From NCBI RefSeq assembly GCF_000215705.1, contig NC_015677.1, positions 3,112,001 to 3,176,000 of the forward strand: a stretch of DNA of 64,000 nucleotides. The letters are read 5' to 3'. A program made the translations under genes and the position numbers. Numbering within the stretch: position 1 is the first letter of the stretch; each line of letters opens with the position of its first letter. The DNA comes from Ramlibacter tataouinensis TTB310. Its GTDB lineage: Bacteria > Pseudomonadota > Gammaproteobacteria > Burkholderiales > Burkholderiaceae_C. The notes below the pieces were generated by a model. That model made no database searches and was not told the origin of the DNA. It was given only the letters and a program-made list of their open reading frames with translations. Positions 25,077 through 33,995 of the stretch are shown here, piece by piece.

Positions 25077-26375
25077 TCAGTAGCCCAGGGTGCGCGGCAG
25101 CCACAGCGCCGTCTGGGGGAAGGCGATCACGGCCGCCATCACCAGCGCCATCGAGACCAGCATCCAGCCGACCCAGCGGACGGTGGATTCCATCGGCACC
25201 TTGGCGATGCGGCACGAGACCATCAGGTTCACGGCCAGCGGCGGGGTGAACTGGCCGAGCGCCACCTTGAGGGTGAGGATGACGCCGAACCAGACCGGGT
25301 CCCACTGGTAGTGGCGCATGATGGGCAGCAGCAGCGGCACGAAGATGAGGAAGATCGACACGCCGTCCAGGAACATGCCGAAGGTGACCAGCATCAGGAT
25401 GAGCAGCGCCAGCACGCCGTACTCGCCCAGGCCGGAGCCGACGATGGCGCGCGTCACCGGGTCGATCACGCCCAGGGTGGACAGCGAGTACGCGAAGATG
25501 CCGGCCAGCGACACCACCAGCAGGATCACGGCCGACAGCTCGCCCGACTCGCGCAGGATGACGAACAGGTCGCGCACCTTGATGGTCCGGTGCACCGCCA
25601 TCCCCACGAACAGGCCGTAGAACACCGCCACCACGGCGGCCTCGGTCGGCGTGAACCAGCCGGCGCGCATGCCGCCCAGGATCAGCACCGGCGCGAACAG
25701 GCCCCAGGCCGCCTCGCGCAGGCTGCGCCAGAAGGGCGGCCGCGGCATGCCGGCCTCCTGCGCGCCCATGCCGTGGCGGCGGGCCAGCCACACCGCGGGG
25801 ACCATCAGCGCCAGCCCGGCCATCACGCCGGGCACCATGCCCGCCGCGAACAGCGCCGGCACCGAGGCGCCGGGCACCAGCACCGAGTAGATGATGAAGG
25901 CGATGGACGGCGGGATCAGGATGTCGGTGGCGGCGGCCGCGCCCACCACGCTGGCCGAGTAGGCCGGCGGGTAGCCCGCCCGGCTCATGGCCGCGATCAT
26001 CACGGCGCCCACCGCGGCCGCGTTGGCCGGGCCGGAGCCCGAGATGCCGCCCAGGAACATCGCGACCGCGATGGCCACCAGCGGCAGCATGCCCGGGCCG
26101 CGGCCGACGATGGACACGGCGAAATTCACCAGGCGCGAGGCGACGCCCGAGCGGTCGAAAATGGAGCCGACCAGCACGAACATGGGCACCGCCAGCAGCG
26201 GGTACTTGGCCAGCCCGGCGTAGAAGTTCTGCGGCACGGCCAGCAGCCCCCACCACTGCACGTCGGCATTGGCCAGCGCGATGCACACCGCCCCGGCCAG
26301 GCCGAGCGCCGCGCCGATGGGCACGCCGATGAACAGCAGCCCGAGGAAGGCGGCGAACAGCAGGGTCGCGATCAC
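25077..26375 (-). CDS. dctM: TRAP transporter large permease (DctM)
   Basis: A 432-residue inner-membrane protein with about 12 hydrophobic segments, the sodium-coupled transport subunit. Family motifs are FIGVPIGAALGLAGAV, AMFLGGISGSGPANAAAVG, ILIPPSIAFIIYSVL and LGQFTPPLAVNLMV. It starts at a GTG, overlapping the dctQ stop by four bases. It needs the small subunit and the DctP receptor, both present and in the usual cluster. Confidence 0.92.
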   Translation of the reverse strand: MIATLLFAAFLGLLFIGVPIGAALGLAGAVCIALANADVQWWGLLAVPQNFYAGLAKYPLLAVPMFVLVGSIFDRSGVASRLVNFAVSIVGRGPGMLPLVAIAVAMFLGGISGSGPANAAAVGAVMIAAMSRAGYPPAYSASVVGAAAATDILIPPSIAFIIYSVLVPGASVPALFAAGMVPGVMAGLALMVPAVWLARRHGMGAQEAGMPRPPFWRSLREAAWGLFAPVLILGGMRAGWFTPTEAAVVAVFYGLFVGMAVHRTIKVRDLFVILRESGELSAVILLVVSLAGIFAYSLSTLGVIDPVTRAIVGSGLGEYGVLALLILMLVTFGMFLDGVSIFLIFVPLLLPIMRHYQWDPVWFGVILTLKVALGQFTPPLAVNLMVSCRIAKVPMESTVRWVGWMLVSMALVMAAVIAFPQTALWLPRTLGY

Positions 26376-26902
26376 GGCCGGCGACCCCGGCGGATGAACA
26401 GGCCCAGGGCCCGCAAGGCGATCGCCACCGACATGACGGGCAGCCACACCGTGTACCACCACTGGGGCACGCCGATGCCGGGCGAGGTCTCGCCGAAGCG
26501 GATGTCGTCCCACACCACCCGCGCGCTCAGCACGGCGATCAGCGCGAACAGCACGAACACCGTCAGGGCGCCGAAGCGCGCCAGCGCGCGCTGACGCCAG
26601 GCGGGGCCGTTGTCCGAGAAGTACTCGATGCGGATCTGCCGGTTGCGCGCCACCGCCGCGGAGCCCGCGACCAGGGTCAGCACGATCATGAGGAAGACCG
26701 AGATCTCCTCGGTCCAGGCGAAGGACTGGCTGGTGAAGTAGCGCACCAGCACGTTGGCGAAGGTGATCAGCGCCAGCAGGGCCATCACCACCACCGTCAG
26801 CCAGTCCTCGATCTTCAGCGGGACGACCGTGGCCTCGTCCGGCTCGTCGCCCGTTTGCAGCTGATCCGCCTGCGGGGTGCCCGTCTCCCGGTTCTGCGTC
26901 AT
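26372..26902 (-). CDS. dctQ: TRAP transporter small permease (DctQ)
   Basis: A 176-residue membrane protein with four hydrophobic segments (WLTVVVMALLALITFANVLV; ISVFLMIVLTLVAGSAAVA; FGALTVFVLFALIAVLSARV; VWLPVMSVAIALRALGLF). An acidic N-terminal tail of about 30 residues precedes the first segment. WTEEIS and NRQIRIEYF are typical DctQ signatures. It is coupled by ATGA overlaps both to the upstream E1 beta gene and to dctM, so transporter and dehydrogenase are made from one message. Confidence 0.9.
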   Translation of the reverse strand: MTQNRETGTPQADQLQTGDEPDEATVVPLKIEDWLTVVVMALLALITFANVLVRYFTSQSFAWTEEISVFLMIVLTLVAGSAAVARNRQIRIEYFSDNGPAWRQRALARFGALTVFVLFALIAVLSARVVWDDIRFGETSPGIGVPQWWYTVWLPVMSVAIALRALGLFIRRGRRP

Positions 26903-27855
26903 CGCGTCTGCTCCAGCATGCCTCGTGCGGCGGCTGCGATGTCGGCGGCCTGGATGCGCGCCTGCGCCTCCAGCACGGGCGAGTAGCCCACCGGGATGCG
27001 CGGCGCGCCCAGGCGCCTGACGCGGCAGCCGGTCGCCTCGGCCGCGGCGGCGGCGATCTCGGCGCCGAAGCCGGCCGCCTGCACCGCCTCGTGGACCACC
27101 AGCAGGTGGCCGGTCCGCGCGCAGGACGCCAGCACCGCGGCCCGGTCCCAGGGCCAGATGCTGCGCAGGTCGATCAGCTCCGCGGCTATGCCCTGGGCGG
27201 CGAGCGCCTCGCAGGCCTGGGCGCAGGCATGGACCTGGCGGCTCCAGCTGACGAGAGTGAGGTGCCGGCCCGGGCGCACCGTGCGCGCGCTGCCCAGCTG
27301 CTCGCGGGCCTGCACGTCGACCTCGCCCTGCAGCCCCCACAGGGTCTTGTGCTCCAGGTAGACCACCGGGTCGCCGCAGTCCAGCGCCGCGCGCAGCAGC
27401 GAGTAGTTGTCCTGCGGGGTGGCGGGGCAGACCACCACCAGCCCCGGCACGTGGGCGAACCAGCTCTCCAGCGACTGCGAGTGCTGCGCGGCCGACGAAT
27501 CCCAGATGCCCACCGGCATGCGCATCACCAGCGGCACCCGGCCCTGGCCGCCGAACATGAAGCGGTTCTTGGCCGCCTGGTTGACGATCTCGTCCATGGC
27601 ACACAGGGCGAAGTCGACGACGCGCATCTCGACCACCGGCCGCAGGCCGGCCAGGGCCATGCCGACCCCGGCGCCCAGGATGGTGGCCTCGCTGATCGGC
27701 GTGTCGATCACCCGGTCCGTACCGAAGCGCTGCTGCAGGCCCTGGTACTGGCCGAAGATGCCACCGCGGCCGATGTCCTCGCCCAGCACCACGACGCGGG
27801 GGTCGGCTTCCATGGCGTGCGCGAGCGCCAGCGCCGCCGCCTGCGCGTAGCTCAT
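26899..27855 (-). CDS. TPP-dependent 2-oxoacid/acetoin dehydrogenase E1 component, beta subunit
   Basis: A 318-residue E1 beta subunit (PdhB/AcoB type). Visible: VLGEDIGRGGIFGQY, DTPISEATILGAGVGMAL, the EIVNQAAKNRFMFGGQ region, PVVYLEHKTLW and the C-terminal transketolase fold (ELIDLRSIWPWD). I chose the ATG at 27855, which forms a TGATG junction with the alpha-subunit stop; an in-frame GTG at 27864 is possible. It pairs with the alpha subunit to decarboxylate a 2-oxo acid or acetoin. No lipoyl E2 or E3 gene lies next to it. Confidence 0.9.
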   Translation of the reverse strand: MSYAQAAALALAHAMEADPRVVVLGEDIGRGGIFGQYQGLQQRFGTDRVIDTPISEATILGAGVGMALAGLRPVVEMRVVDFALCAMDEIVNQAAKNRFMFGGQGRVPLVMRMPVGIWDSSAAQHSQSLESWFAHVPGLVVVCPATPQDNYSLLRAALDCGDPVVYLEHKTLWGLQGEVDVQAREQLGSARTVRPGRHLTLVSWSRQVHACAQACEALAAQGIAAELIDLRSIWPWDRAAVLASCARTGHLLVVHEAVQAAGFGAEIAAAAAEATGCRVRRLGAPRIPVGYSPVLEAQARIQAADIAAAARGMLEQTR

Positions 27856-28868
27856 CACCGCCACAGCCCGGCCCCCGTGGTCTGCACGTCGGTGAACGCG
27901 GCCTCCGGCGCCGGCCAGGGCGCGGCGTCGGCCGCCGCCAGCGCCCGGGCCACCTCCTCTTGCGCCTCGCGGTCGATCGCGTCCAGCACGGCCGCGTCGC
28001 CGCCCTGCGCCAGGAAGCGGCTGCGGGCGCGGGCGAGGGGGTCGGCCTGCAGCGCCTGCTGCAGCTCGCGCGGGTCGCGGTAGGCCGCGGCGTCGACGGA
28101 CACGTGGCCCTTCACGCGGTAGGTGATGGCGTGCAGCAGCCGCGGTTGCCGCCGGGCCCGGACCTCCCGCACCAGGCGGCCGGCCGCCTCGTCAACCGCG
28201 AGCACGTCGTTGCCGTCCACCTGCTCGCCGGCGATGCCCAGGCTGTCGGCGCGGGCCGAGGCGCCCTCCCCGGCCGTCATCGGGCCGCTGGCCGTGGTGG
28301 CGCTCCAGCGGTTGTCCTCGCACACGAACAGCAGGGGCAGGCCGTACACCTGCGCCCAGTTGAGCGACTCCAGGAAGGGCCCGCGGTTGATGGCGCCGTC
28401 GCCGAAGAAGCAGGCGGTGATCGCGTCGCGCCCCTGCAGCTTCTGCGCATGGGCCGCGCCCACCGCGATGGGCAGGCCCGCCGCCACCACGCCGTTGGCG
28501 CCCAGCATGCCCACCGAGAAATCGGCGATGTGCATGGAGCCGCCCTTGCCGGCGTTGGACCCGCTGGCCTTGCCGAACAGCTCGGCCATCATGCGCGCCA
28601 GGTCGGCGCCCTTGGCCAGCGTGTGGCCGTGGCCGCGGTGGGTGGAGGTCAGGTAGTCGTCGGTACGCAGGTGGGCACAGACGCCGGCGGGCACCGCCTC
28701 CTGGCCCGTGGACAGGTGGAGCGGGCCGCGGACCCGGGCGCCGGCGCCCGCCGAGCTGCCGTAGGCGCTGACCCCGCCCTGGCTGGCGATCTCCGCTGCG
28801 TTCTCGAAGGCCCGGATGCGGGCCATCGTCCGATACAGCGCCACGGTCCGCTGCGAGCTTTCGACCAA
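27855..28868 (-). CDS. TPP-dependent 2-oxoacid/acetoin dehydrogenase E1 component, alpha subunit
   Basis: A 337-residue E1 alpha subunit. The thiamine-pyrophosphate motif GDGAINRG...N is clear, followed by ESLNWAQVYGLPLLFVCEDN. Also seen: STHRGHGHTLAKGADLARMM, AGKGGSMHI and YRVKGHVSVDAAAYRD (phosphorylation-loop region of the family). It starts with TTG at 28868, supported by GGAG eight bases upstream. It heads an operon alpha-beta-dctQ-dctM-dctP. Acetoin dehydrogenase is a reasonable guess given the AcoA-like size, but branched-chain or pyruvate-like substrates cannot be excluded. Confidence 0.88.
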   Translation of the reverse strand: MVESSQRTVALYRTMARIRAFENAAEIASQGGVSAYGSSAGAGARVRGPLHLSTGQEAVPAGVCAHLRTDDYLTSTHRGHGHTLAKGADLARMMAELFGKASGSNAGKGGSMHIADFSVGMLGANGVVAAGLPIAVGAAHAQKLQGRDAITACFFGDGAINRGPFLESLNWAQVYGLPLLFVCEDNRWSATTASGPMTAGEGASARADSLGIAGEQVDGNDVLAVDEAAGRLVREVRARRQPRLLHAITYRVKGHVSVDAAAYRDPRELQQALQADPLARARSRFLAQGGDAAVLDAIDREAQEEVARALAAADAAPWPAPEAAFTDVQTTGAGLWR

Positions 28869-29041
28869 GGGTTTGTCTCCGCTGCTCCTGTTGTGCGCGC
28901 ATTCTAGGGGCGGGGGTGGGGGCAGAAACCAGTACAGGGTTAGTACTAGGCGGGATCAGGAGAGGGAGACCCGCCGTGGAGACCTGGTATGACAGGGCTC
29001 CCGGAGCAGTCTTCTTCGGGGGCCCAGGGCGTGCGGGCACC

Positions 29042-29470
29042 TGACATGTGCGGCTGAGTTTTGCGCGGACCAGCAGCGTGGTTTCGACGACGATCATGGG
29101 TTCGCCGCGCTGCAGGCCCAGCTCCGAGAACGCCGCTTCGATTTCCGCGAGCGCGAGCCGCCCGCTGCGTGCGAAGCGGCGCCCTTTCGCGTTGACCGCC
29201 ACCGCCCTCCCGTGCCGCTCCACCAACGGCTGGCCCACGGCCTCCTCGAGCGAGCGAACCGCGCGGTGGATCGACGCCGGCGACAGGCCCGTCGCCACGC
29301 CCGCCGCGCTGAAGCTGCCCGCCTCCACCAACGCCAGAAAGGCGTGCACCTGCGGCATCGAGAGTCGCCGCTCGAGCTTCGCGATGCCCTGGGTCAGCGC
29401 CGGCTGGCTCGCAGGACGCTGCGGGCCTGAGAGTGCGGCTTCGAACGATCTCAGCGCCGTGGTGTGCGGA
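29042..29470 (-). pseudogene. LysR-family regulator fragment (helix-turn-helix part)
   Basis: The reading LRSFEAALSGPQRPASQPAL continues into TQGIAKLERRLSMPQVHAFL, ALVEAGSFSAAGVATGLSPA, SIHRAVRSLEEAVGQPLVER and ALAEIEAAFSELGLQRGE. This is a LysR DNA-binding domain, with preceding sequence resembling tandem-HTH LysR proteins. It stops resembling the family after VETTLLVRAKL, where the substrate-binding domain should begin, and there is no proper N-terminus. It is therefore truncated at both ends. The upstream edge abuts the end of the GNAT gene. Confidence 0.65.
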
Positions 29471-30047
29471 GCATCGGAAAGATAGGCGGCGATGTCCCCA
29501 CCTGAATGGTGCCCAGCAACTCGAACCCGTGCCGTTGATAGAGCGGAATGTTCTCTGGATTGGAGGATTCAAGATACGCCAGCGCGTGGTCGCGGTCGCA
29601 CGGCATGAGGGCATGCTGCATCAACGCGGCGCCGTATCCTTTGCCCTGGTGAAACGGATCGACTCCAATGAACGGCAGATACCAATGCGGCTCCCGCGGG
29701 TGGTAGCGCCCCATCTGTTCGAAGACCGCGGCGCCGTCCTTTTGCACCTGCGCGGACCCGGTGCGTTGCAACAGTGCGATCAGCGCGTCCTCGTCAGGGC
29801 TGACCCCTGGCGGCAGCCACAGCGCCGCCCCGGCATAGCCGTCCACGTAGTAGGCGCTATCGTGGGCAAACGCGTTGCCCCCGAATACCCTGACGAAGCT
29901 CGGGAAATGCCTGAGGTACTGATCTGGATCAGGCCATGCCCAACGCGCCGCGGGGTCTGCGCTGAACGCCAGTACCACGACAGCAATGGTTTGAGCTTCA
30001 TCGGATACCGTGGCGGTCTTGATGAGGAAGGATTGGTCACATCGCAT
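29451..30047 (-). CDS. GNAT-family N-acetyltransferase
   Basis: A 198-residue acetyltransferase using acetyl-CoA. Motif A is readable at VDPFHQGKGYGAALMQHAL (the Q-x-x-G-x-G/A pyrophosphate loop), with HWYLPFIGV before it as beta-4 and YLESSNPENIPLYQRHGFEL as motif B. The ATG at 30047 gives MRCDQSF; upstream of it the frame runs antisense through the GlxA-like gene. The substrate is unknown. It is divergent from and overlaps the start region of the AraC/GlxA regulator. Confidence 0.82.
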   Translation of the reverse strand: MRCDQSFLIKTATVSDEAQTIAVVVLAFSADPAARWAWPDPDQYLRHFPSFVRVFGGNAFAHDSAYYVDGYAGAALWLPPGVSPDEDALIALLQRTGSAQVQKDGAAVFEQMGRYHPREPHWYLPFIGVDPFHQGKGYGAALMQHALMPCDRDHALAYLESSNPENIPLYQRHGFELLGTIQVGTSPPIFPMLRTPRR

Positions 30048-30063
30048 GCGACGGAGCTTAGGA

Positions 30064-31068
30064 ATGCCTGACGGACACCGCCATGTCGAAAGAGCCGCGG
30101 TTCCTGCCAAAAACATCGTGATCGTGGTGTTCGAGGGGGCCGAGGCTGTTGACATCGCTGCCCCTGCAAGCGTCTTCACCAAAGCTGAGCAACTGCATGC
30201 AGGCACGTACCGCCTGTGCTTCGCCAGTCCGAAGGGTGGCGACGTGCAGACGAACTCCGGCCTGTGGATCCGCGCAACGCATTCATTCGAGGCGGTGCCG
30301 GCTACGCTCGACACCCTGATCGTCGCCGGCGGTGATGAGGCTCCTTTGCGCGCCCTGCTCCGAGACGGCAGCGTTGCCGAGTGGCTCGCCAGGGTGGCAC
30401 CCGGCACCCGACGGATCGCCAGCGTTTGCTCTGGCGCATTCGCGTTGGCCGCGGCAGGTCTGCTGGATGGCCGGGAAGCGACCACCCATTGGAGCGCACT
30501 GGACCTTCTGCAGTCGGTTCGACCGGCCGTGCGCGTGCTGCGTGACCGGATCTATGTGCGCGATGGCCAGGTCTGGACCTCGGCGGGAGTCACGACCAGC
30601 CTGGAATTGGCGCTTGCGTTGGTGGAGGATGACCTCGGGCAGTCTGTTTCGATGGCCATCGCTCGCACGCTTGCGCTGCCCATGCTGCGCGGCAGCCACC
30701 AGCCGCAGCTGAGTCAGGCTCTGCAGGTGCAAACGGGCGCCAGGAATCCCCTGCGTGAACTGATCGCCTGGATGAGCACGCACCTGCACGAGCAACTCAC
30801 CGTTGAACTTCTGGCGCAGCGGGCGAACATGAGTGCGCGACAGTTCGCCCGCGCATTCGCTGCCGAGACAGGTTGCACTCCCGCCCGGTTTGTGGAGCGG
30901 GCGCGCGTCGCTCAAGCTGCCGATCTTCTTGTCCGAACCCGCTGGCCGCAGGATCGAATTGCCGAACTGAGTGGTTTCGGATCGGTGGACGCCCTCCAGC
31001 GAGCCTTTGCCCGCCAGCACGGCAAGACGCTGAAGGATTACCGCGCGTCGAAGCAACTTCGCGTCTGA
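30064..31068 (+). CDS. GlxA-type AraC regulator with DJ-1/PfpI domain
   Basis: A 334-residue regulator: an N-terminal DJ-1/PfpI-like (glutamine amidotransferase class I) domain at about 10-190 with the elbow SVCSGAFALAAAGLLDGREA, then an AraC double helix-turn-helix at about 225-325 (LTVELLAQRANMSARQFARA; IAELSGFGSVDALQRAFARQ). I chose the ATG at 30064, which has GGAG eight bases upstream; GTG at 30010 is an alternative. A truncated relative lies at 32948-33151. The inducer and targets are unknown; the neighbouring GNAT or DfrA-like gene could be a target. Confidence 0.85.
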   Translation: MPDGHRHVERAAVPAKNIVIVVFEGAEAVDIAAPASVFTKAEQLHAGTYRLCFASPKGGDVQTNSGLWIRATHSFEAVPATLDTLIVAGGDEAPLRALLRDGSVAEWLARVAPGTRRIASVCSGAFALAAAGLLDGREATTHWSALDLLQSVRPAVRVLRDRIYVRDGQVWTSAGVTTSLELALALVEDDLGQSVSMAIARTLALPMLRGSHQPQLSQALQVQTGARNPLRELIAWMSTHLHEQLTVELLAQRANMSARQFARAFAAETGCTPARFVERARVAQAADLLVRTRWPQDRIAELSGFGSVDALQRAFARQHGKTLKDYRASKQLRV

Positions 31069-31122
31069 TCCCGATCGGAAGGCCATCGGATTGACGCTCG
31101 ATGGTATTGAAGCCGAGCCAGC

Positions 31123-31743
31123 TCAGGACGGCATGCGGTAGGTCACGTGCGTGACCAGGCGAGCCGCGCGCGACTTCACCTGCTCGAGATTCAGTGGCGG
31201 GACGCCCTCGAACAACCGCGTGCCCGCGCCAAGCGTGAGCGGCGCGAGGTGCAGCCGCAACTCGTCGACCAAACGGCCGGCCAGGTACTGGTTGATGGTG
31301 GTCGCGCCGCCGAGGACAGCGATATCGCCGTCGGCGGCGACCGCGCGTGCACGTGCCAGTGCCGACTGGATCCCGTCGGTGACGAAGTGGTACGTGGTGC
31401 CGCCCCGCATGCGCTGAGGCTCGCGCGCGTGGTGGGTGAGAACGAACACCGGCGCATGGAAGGGCGGATCGTCGCCCCACCAGCCGTTCCACTGCCGATC
31501 CCACGCGCCACGCACCGGGCCAAACATGTTGCGGCCCATGATGAATGCTTTGGCCGCCATGATCTGGTCAACTTCGGCCCGGTTCTCCTCTGGCGTCTCG
31601 AACATCCATGCGTGCAGCTTGTTCCCCCAGCCGTCGCCGCCGTCTTCGCCAAACGGGCGCTCCTCAGTCTGGTTGGGCCCGGCCGAGTACCCGTCGGCCG
31701 AGATCGTCAAGTCGCAGATGACCCTTTCCCAACCTGTGCTCAT
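31123..31743 (-). CDS. Dihydrofolate reductase-family (RibD C-terminal domain) protein
   Basis: A 206-residue protein of the RibD-C/DfrA-like family of NADPH-dependent reductases. Signs: VICDLTISADGYSAGP at the start, AFIMGRNMFGPVRGAW, VFVLTHHAREP and AVLGGATTINQYLAGRLVDE (nucleotide-binding turn), then LHLAPLTLGAGTRLFEG. The ATG at 31743 has a GGAGAGAG ribosome site. The true substrate of these stand-alone proteins is usually unknown. Confidence 0.85.
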   Translation of the reverse strand: MSTGWERVICDLTISADGYSAGPNQTEERPFGEDGGDGWGNKLHAWMFETPEENRAEVDQIMAAKAFIMGRNMFGPVRGAWDRQWNGWWGDDPPFHAPVFVLTHHAREPQRMRGGTTYHFVTDGIQSALARARAVAADGDIAVLGGATTINQYLAGRLVDELRLHLAPLTLGAGTRLFEGVPPLNLEQVKSRAARLVTHVTYRMPS

Positions 31744-31794
31744 TGCTCTCTCCTTCCAGTGGCGACCTCTCGCTTCGGTCCTTGGGCCGGCATG

Positions 31795-32931
31795 TCAGCG
31801 GCTGCATTGCAGCCGGCCGGGATACTCCAGCTCCATCATCACCCACTCACTACGCGCCTGCCCGAAGCGGTTGGCGATCTCGCACAAGGTCTGGTCGAGC
31901 TGCTGGCTGGGATTCAAGCCCGGCGTGAGGGGCAGACGACCTTGACTGGCCTCGGCACGTTCGGTGAGCAGGCGCAAACCGCTTTTCAGCGTCACGGGCC
32001 TGGCGCCGCTCGCCGTCACGCGCACGTGTCCAGTGCGCGACCAGGCATCGGCCGTGAGGGCCACTGCGATGTCGTCAAGGCCGTCGCGCGCATCCAGCTC
32101 CCAATGCTCGTCACGCCAGAACGCCGCCTTGGCGAGGAGGTAGTGCACTGCCCGTCTGGCGTCCACGCCGAAGGCGGAACTGTCGTGCGCAGGTGTCCAG
32201 GAAGCCACGCCGAGCTCGGCCGCCAGTTCCTGCGCCCGCGCGCGGCCCCCGACCGCTTCGACCAGCGCTAGCATCGCGGGCATCGACGCGGTGATGCCCG
32301 TCGTCGTGGCGATGTTGCCGTCCACCGTGTAGCGTTGGTGCGGTACGTAGGTGGCGGTCGGATGCCGGCGGAGCACGTCCTTGCGGAAGTGCCAGTGCGT
32401 GACGAAGCGCCGGCCATCGAGCAGGCCGGCCCGGCCGACGATCAGCGCGCCCGCGCAAACGCTGACGATGCGGGCCCCTTTGGCCGTCTGCTGCTGCAGC
32501 CACCGGCTGATGGCGGGGTCGTCGGCATCGTCCAACGCCGGCACGATCACGTAGTCGGCTCCCCCCGGGTGCGCCCGGTCGAAGCTGCCCAGGTCCTGCG
32601 CCACTTCGATCTGCAAGGCGGGATACAGCGCGACCGGACCTTTCCTCGGCGCGACAGCCTCGACCTGGGCCACCCCGGATCGCTGCAGCACCGCGTGCGA
32701 CAAGAGGAAGTCCGTGGTCTCCGTGCTCTCGTTGTAGGCCAGCACTGCAATGACAGGCTTGCCCGGACGTCGGGGCTTCATGGCCTCCAGGAACGCCTGC
32801 CCTTGCCGAGCCACGGCCGTGGCATCCGGCAGGTCCGCAGGGACCCGGACGCCGCCGTCACAGCCGCTCAAGGCCATCAAGCCCGCCAGGATCAGCAGGC
32901 GAAGTGCAGTGAAAAATGGGTACGACCTCAT
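31795..32931 (-). CDS. DJ-1/PfpI-domain lipoprotein
   Basis: A 378-residue protein with a lipoprotein signal: hydrophobic stretch LRLLILAGLMALSGC with Cys as the lipidation site. A DJ-1/PfpI domain follows, including YVIVPALDDADDPAIS and the nucleophile elbow SVCAGALIVGRAGLLDGRRF. The C-terminal 150 residues are helical, without the AraC HTH of GlxA regulators. So it is an envelope-anchored relative of the regulators flanking it, a rare arrangement. The upstream region is shared with the divergent, truncated GlxA fragment. Confidence 0.72.
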   Translation of the reverse strand: MRSYPFFTALRLLILAGLMALSGCDGGVRVPADLPDATAVARQGQAFLEAMKPRRPGKPVIAVLAYNESTETTDFLLSHAVLQRSGVAQVEAVAPRKGPVALYPALQIEVAQDLGSFDRAHPGGADYVIVPALDDADDPAISRWLQQQTAKGARIVSVCAGALIVGRAGLLDGRRFVTHWHFRKDVLRRHPTATYVPHQRYTVDGNIATTTGITASMPAMLALVEAVGGRARAQELAAELGVASWTPAHDSSAFGVDARRAVHYLLAKAAFWRDEHWELDARDGLDDIAVALTADAWSRTGHVRVTASGARPVTLKSGLRLLTERAEASQGRLPLTPGLNPSQQLDQTLCEIANRFGQARSEWVMMELEYPGRLQCSR

Positions 32932-32947
32932 GCCGGCAAGCGTACGA

Positions 32948-33151
32948 ATGGCCGACTCCTCGCACAATGTCGATAAAGCCGCGATTCCTGCCAAGGACGT
33001 CGTCTTGGTCGTGTTCGACGGCGCGCAGGCGAGTGGGTCGCCGGCCCCGCGAGTGTGTTCAGCAGGGGGCGAGCGGGTGCATCCGAGCACTTACCGGCTG
33101 TACGTTGACTCGTCCGGCGCTTCGGTCAGGCGACTGAAGTGCAAGTCGTAA
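32948..33151 (+). pseudogene. Truncated GlxA-type regulator (N-terminal fragment)
   Basis: Sixty-seven codons begin like the intact regulator at 30064: KAAIPAKDVVLVVFDGAQAS here against RAAVPAKNIVIVVFEGAEAV there, and STYRLYVDSS against GTYRLCFASP. After about 55 codons the similarity ends and a stop follows. The rest of the amidotransferase fold and the whole DNA-binding domain are absent. This is a degraded duplicate or the scar of a recombination. Confidence 0.65.
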
Positions 33152-33152
33152 A

Positions 33153-33175
33153 GGAAGCGTCCGCGAGCCGCTTCC
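33153..33175 (-). terminator. Candidate terminator hairpin
   Basis: GGAAGCG and CGCTTCC form a perfect 7-bp stem with a 9-base loop, directly after the stop of the leftward NAD(P)-binding gene. Only three Ts follow, so a weak or Rho-assisted terminator is likely. Confidence 0.4.
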
Positions 33176-33955
33176 CTAAGAGTTTGTGATACCGACCCAT
33201 TGCGGCACCTCCTCGCCCGACGCCACCCTCTCTCCCAGTTTCAGACAGAGATCGGCCATGGAGGCCCTGCTCACAAAATTCGTCACGCCCATGGCCTCCT
33301 TCATGATGCTTGCCTCGCCCGACCAATAAGTATTCGTCTTCCTTCCATCGTTGAGCAATGCGGGCAAGATGAGAGTCGGCCGGATGAGCCCCTTGTCCTT
33401 CGCGTCTCCTACCTCTGCCAACTGCTTCTCAAAATCAGCCAAGGGCTTCGACCAGAACAACACCGTAGCGACACTGACGAACATGCGCGCAAAGAAGTTG
33501 GTCATGTATGCCCCCGTCGGGCCCAGCCCCCAGGCGGCGATGCTGATGAATGGCGTAGGCCTTGGATCTACCGCAGCGACGGCCTTCAACTTCCTCAGGG
33601 CCAGCAGCGTGTTGTGCGTACCTGTGGAAACGGCCGTATGTGGCTTGGTCTCCGACGCCAGCATGACATACACCACGTCTGGTTTCGCAGTCCTTATCGC
33701 CAGCTCTATCTTTTCCGCTTCGTGTAGCTCGCCTGTAAAAACACGCAGGTACGGATGCGAGATAACAGACGCAGGCAATTTCAATACGCCGCGAACGTAG
33801 ATGGTCACGAAGTGACCACGGGCAAGCGCCTGCGACAGAAAGGGCAAGCCCGTACGGCCCGTGGCACCCAGGAGGAAGAAGCTGAGTGACGAAGTGACTA
33901 CATCGGCTGAAGGCTCGGCTGCTGTTGCGGAAAGAGAAGAGTTCGATCGCCGCAT
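33176..33955 (-). CDS. NAD(P)-binding Rossmann-fold protein (atypical SDR)
   Basis: A 259-residue protein of the NAD(P)H-binding atypical short-chain dehydrogenase group. The nucleotide loop is FFLLGATGRTGLPFLSQAL (GxxGxxG), with FVTIYVRG as beta-2. The later part has ISIAAWGLGPTGAYM instead of a classical YxxxK catalytic pair, as in NmrA/YwnB-like proteins. The extra 25 residues before the fold are Ser/Ala-rich and may not all be translated. Function is unknown; such proteins often sense redox state or act as reductases. Confidence 0.75.
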   Translation of the reverse strand: MRRSNSSLSATAAEPSADVVTSSLSFFLLGATGRTGLPFLSQALARGHFVTIYVRGVLKLPASVISHPYLRVFTGELHEAEKIELAIRTAKPDVVYVMLASETKPHTAVSTGTHNTLLALRKLKAVAAVDPRPTPFISIAAWGLGPTGAYMTNFFARMFVSVATVLFWSKPLADFEKQLAEVGDAKDKGLIRPTLILPALLNDGRKTNTYWSGEASIMKEAMGVTNFVSRASMADLCLKLGERVASGEEVPQWVGITNS

Positions 33956-33995
33956 CGCGCGATACTAGCAATTCGCACGGAACGATGAGAACTTG

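Noticed and set aside
24342..26594. 750-residue plus-strand frame over the TRAP genes
   Set aside because: His/Arg-rich antisense shadow; dctP, dctM and dctQ on the minus strand are unambiguous.
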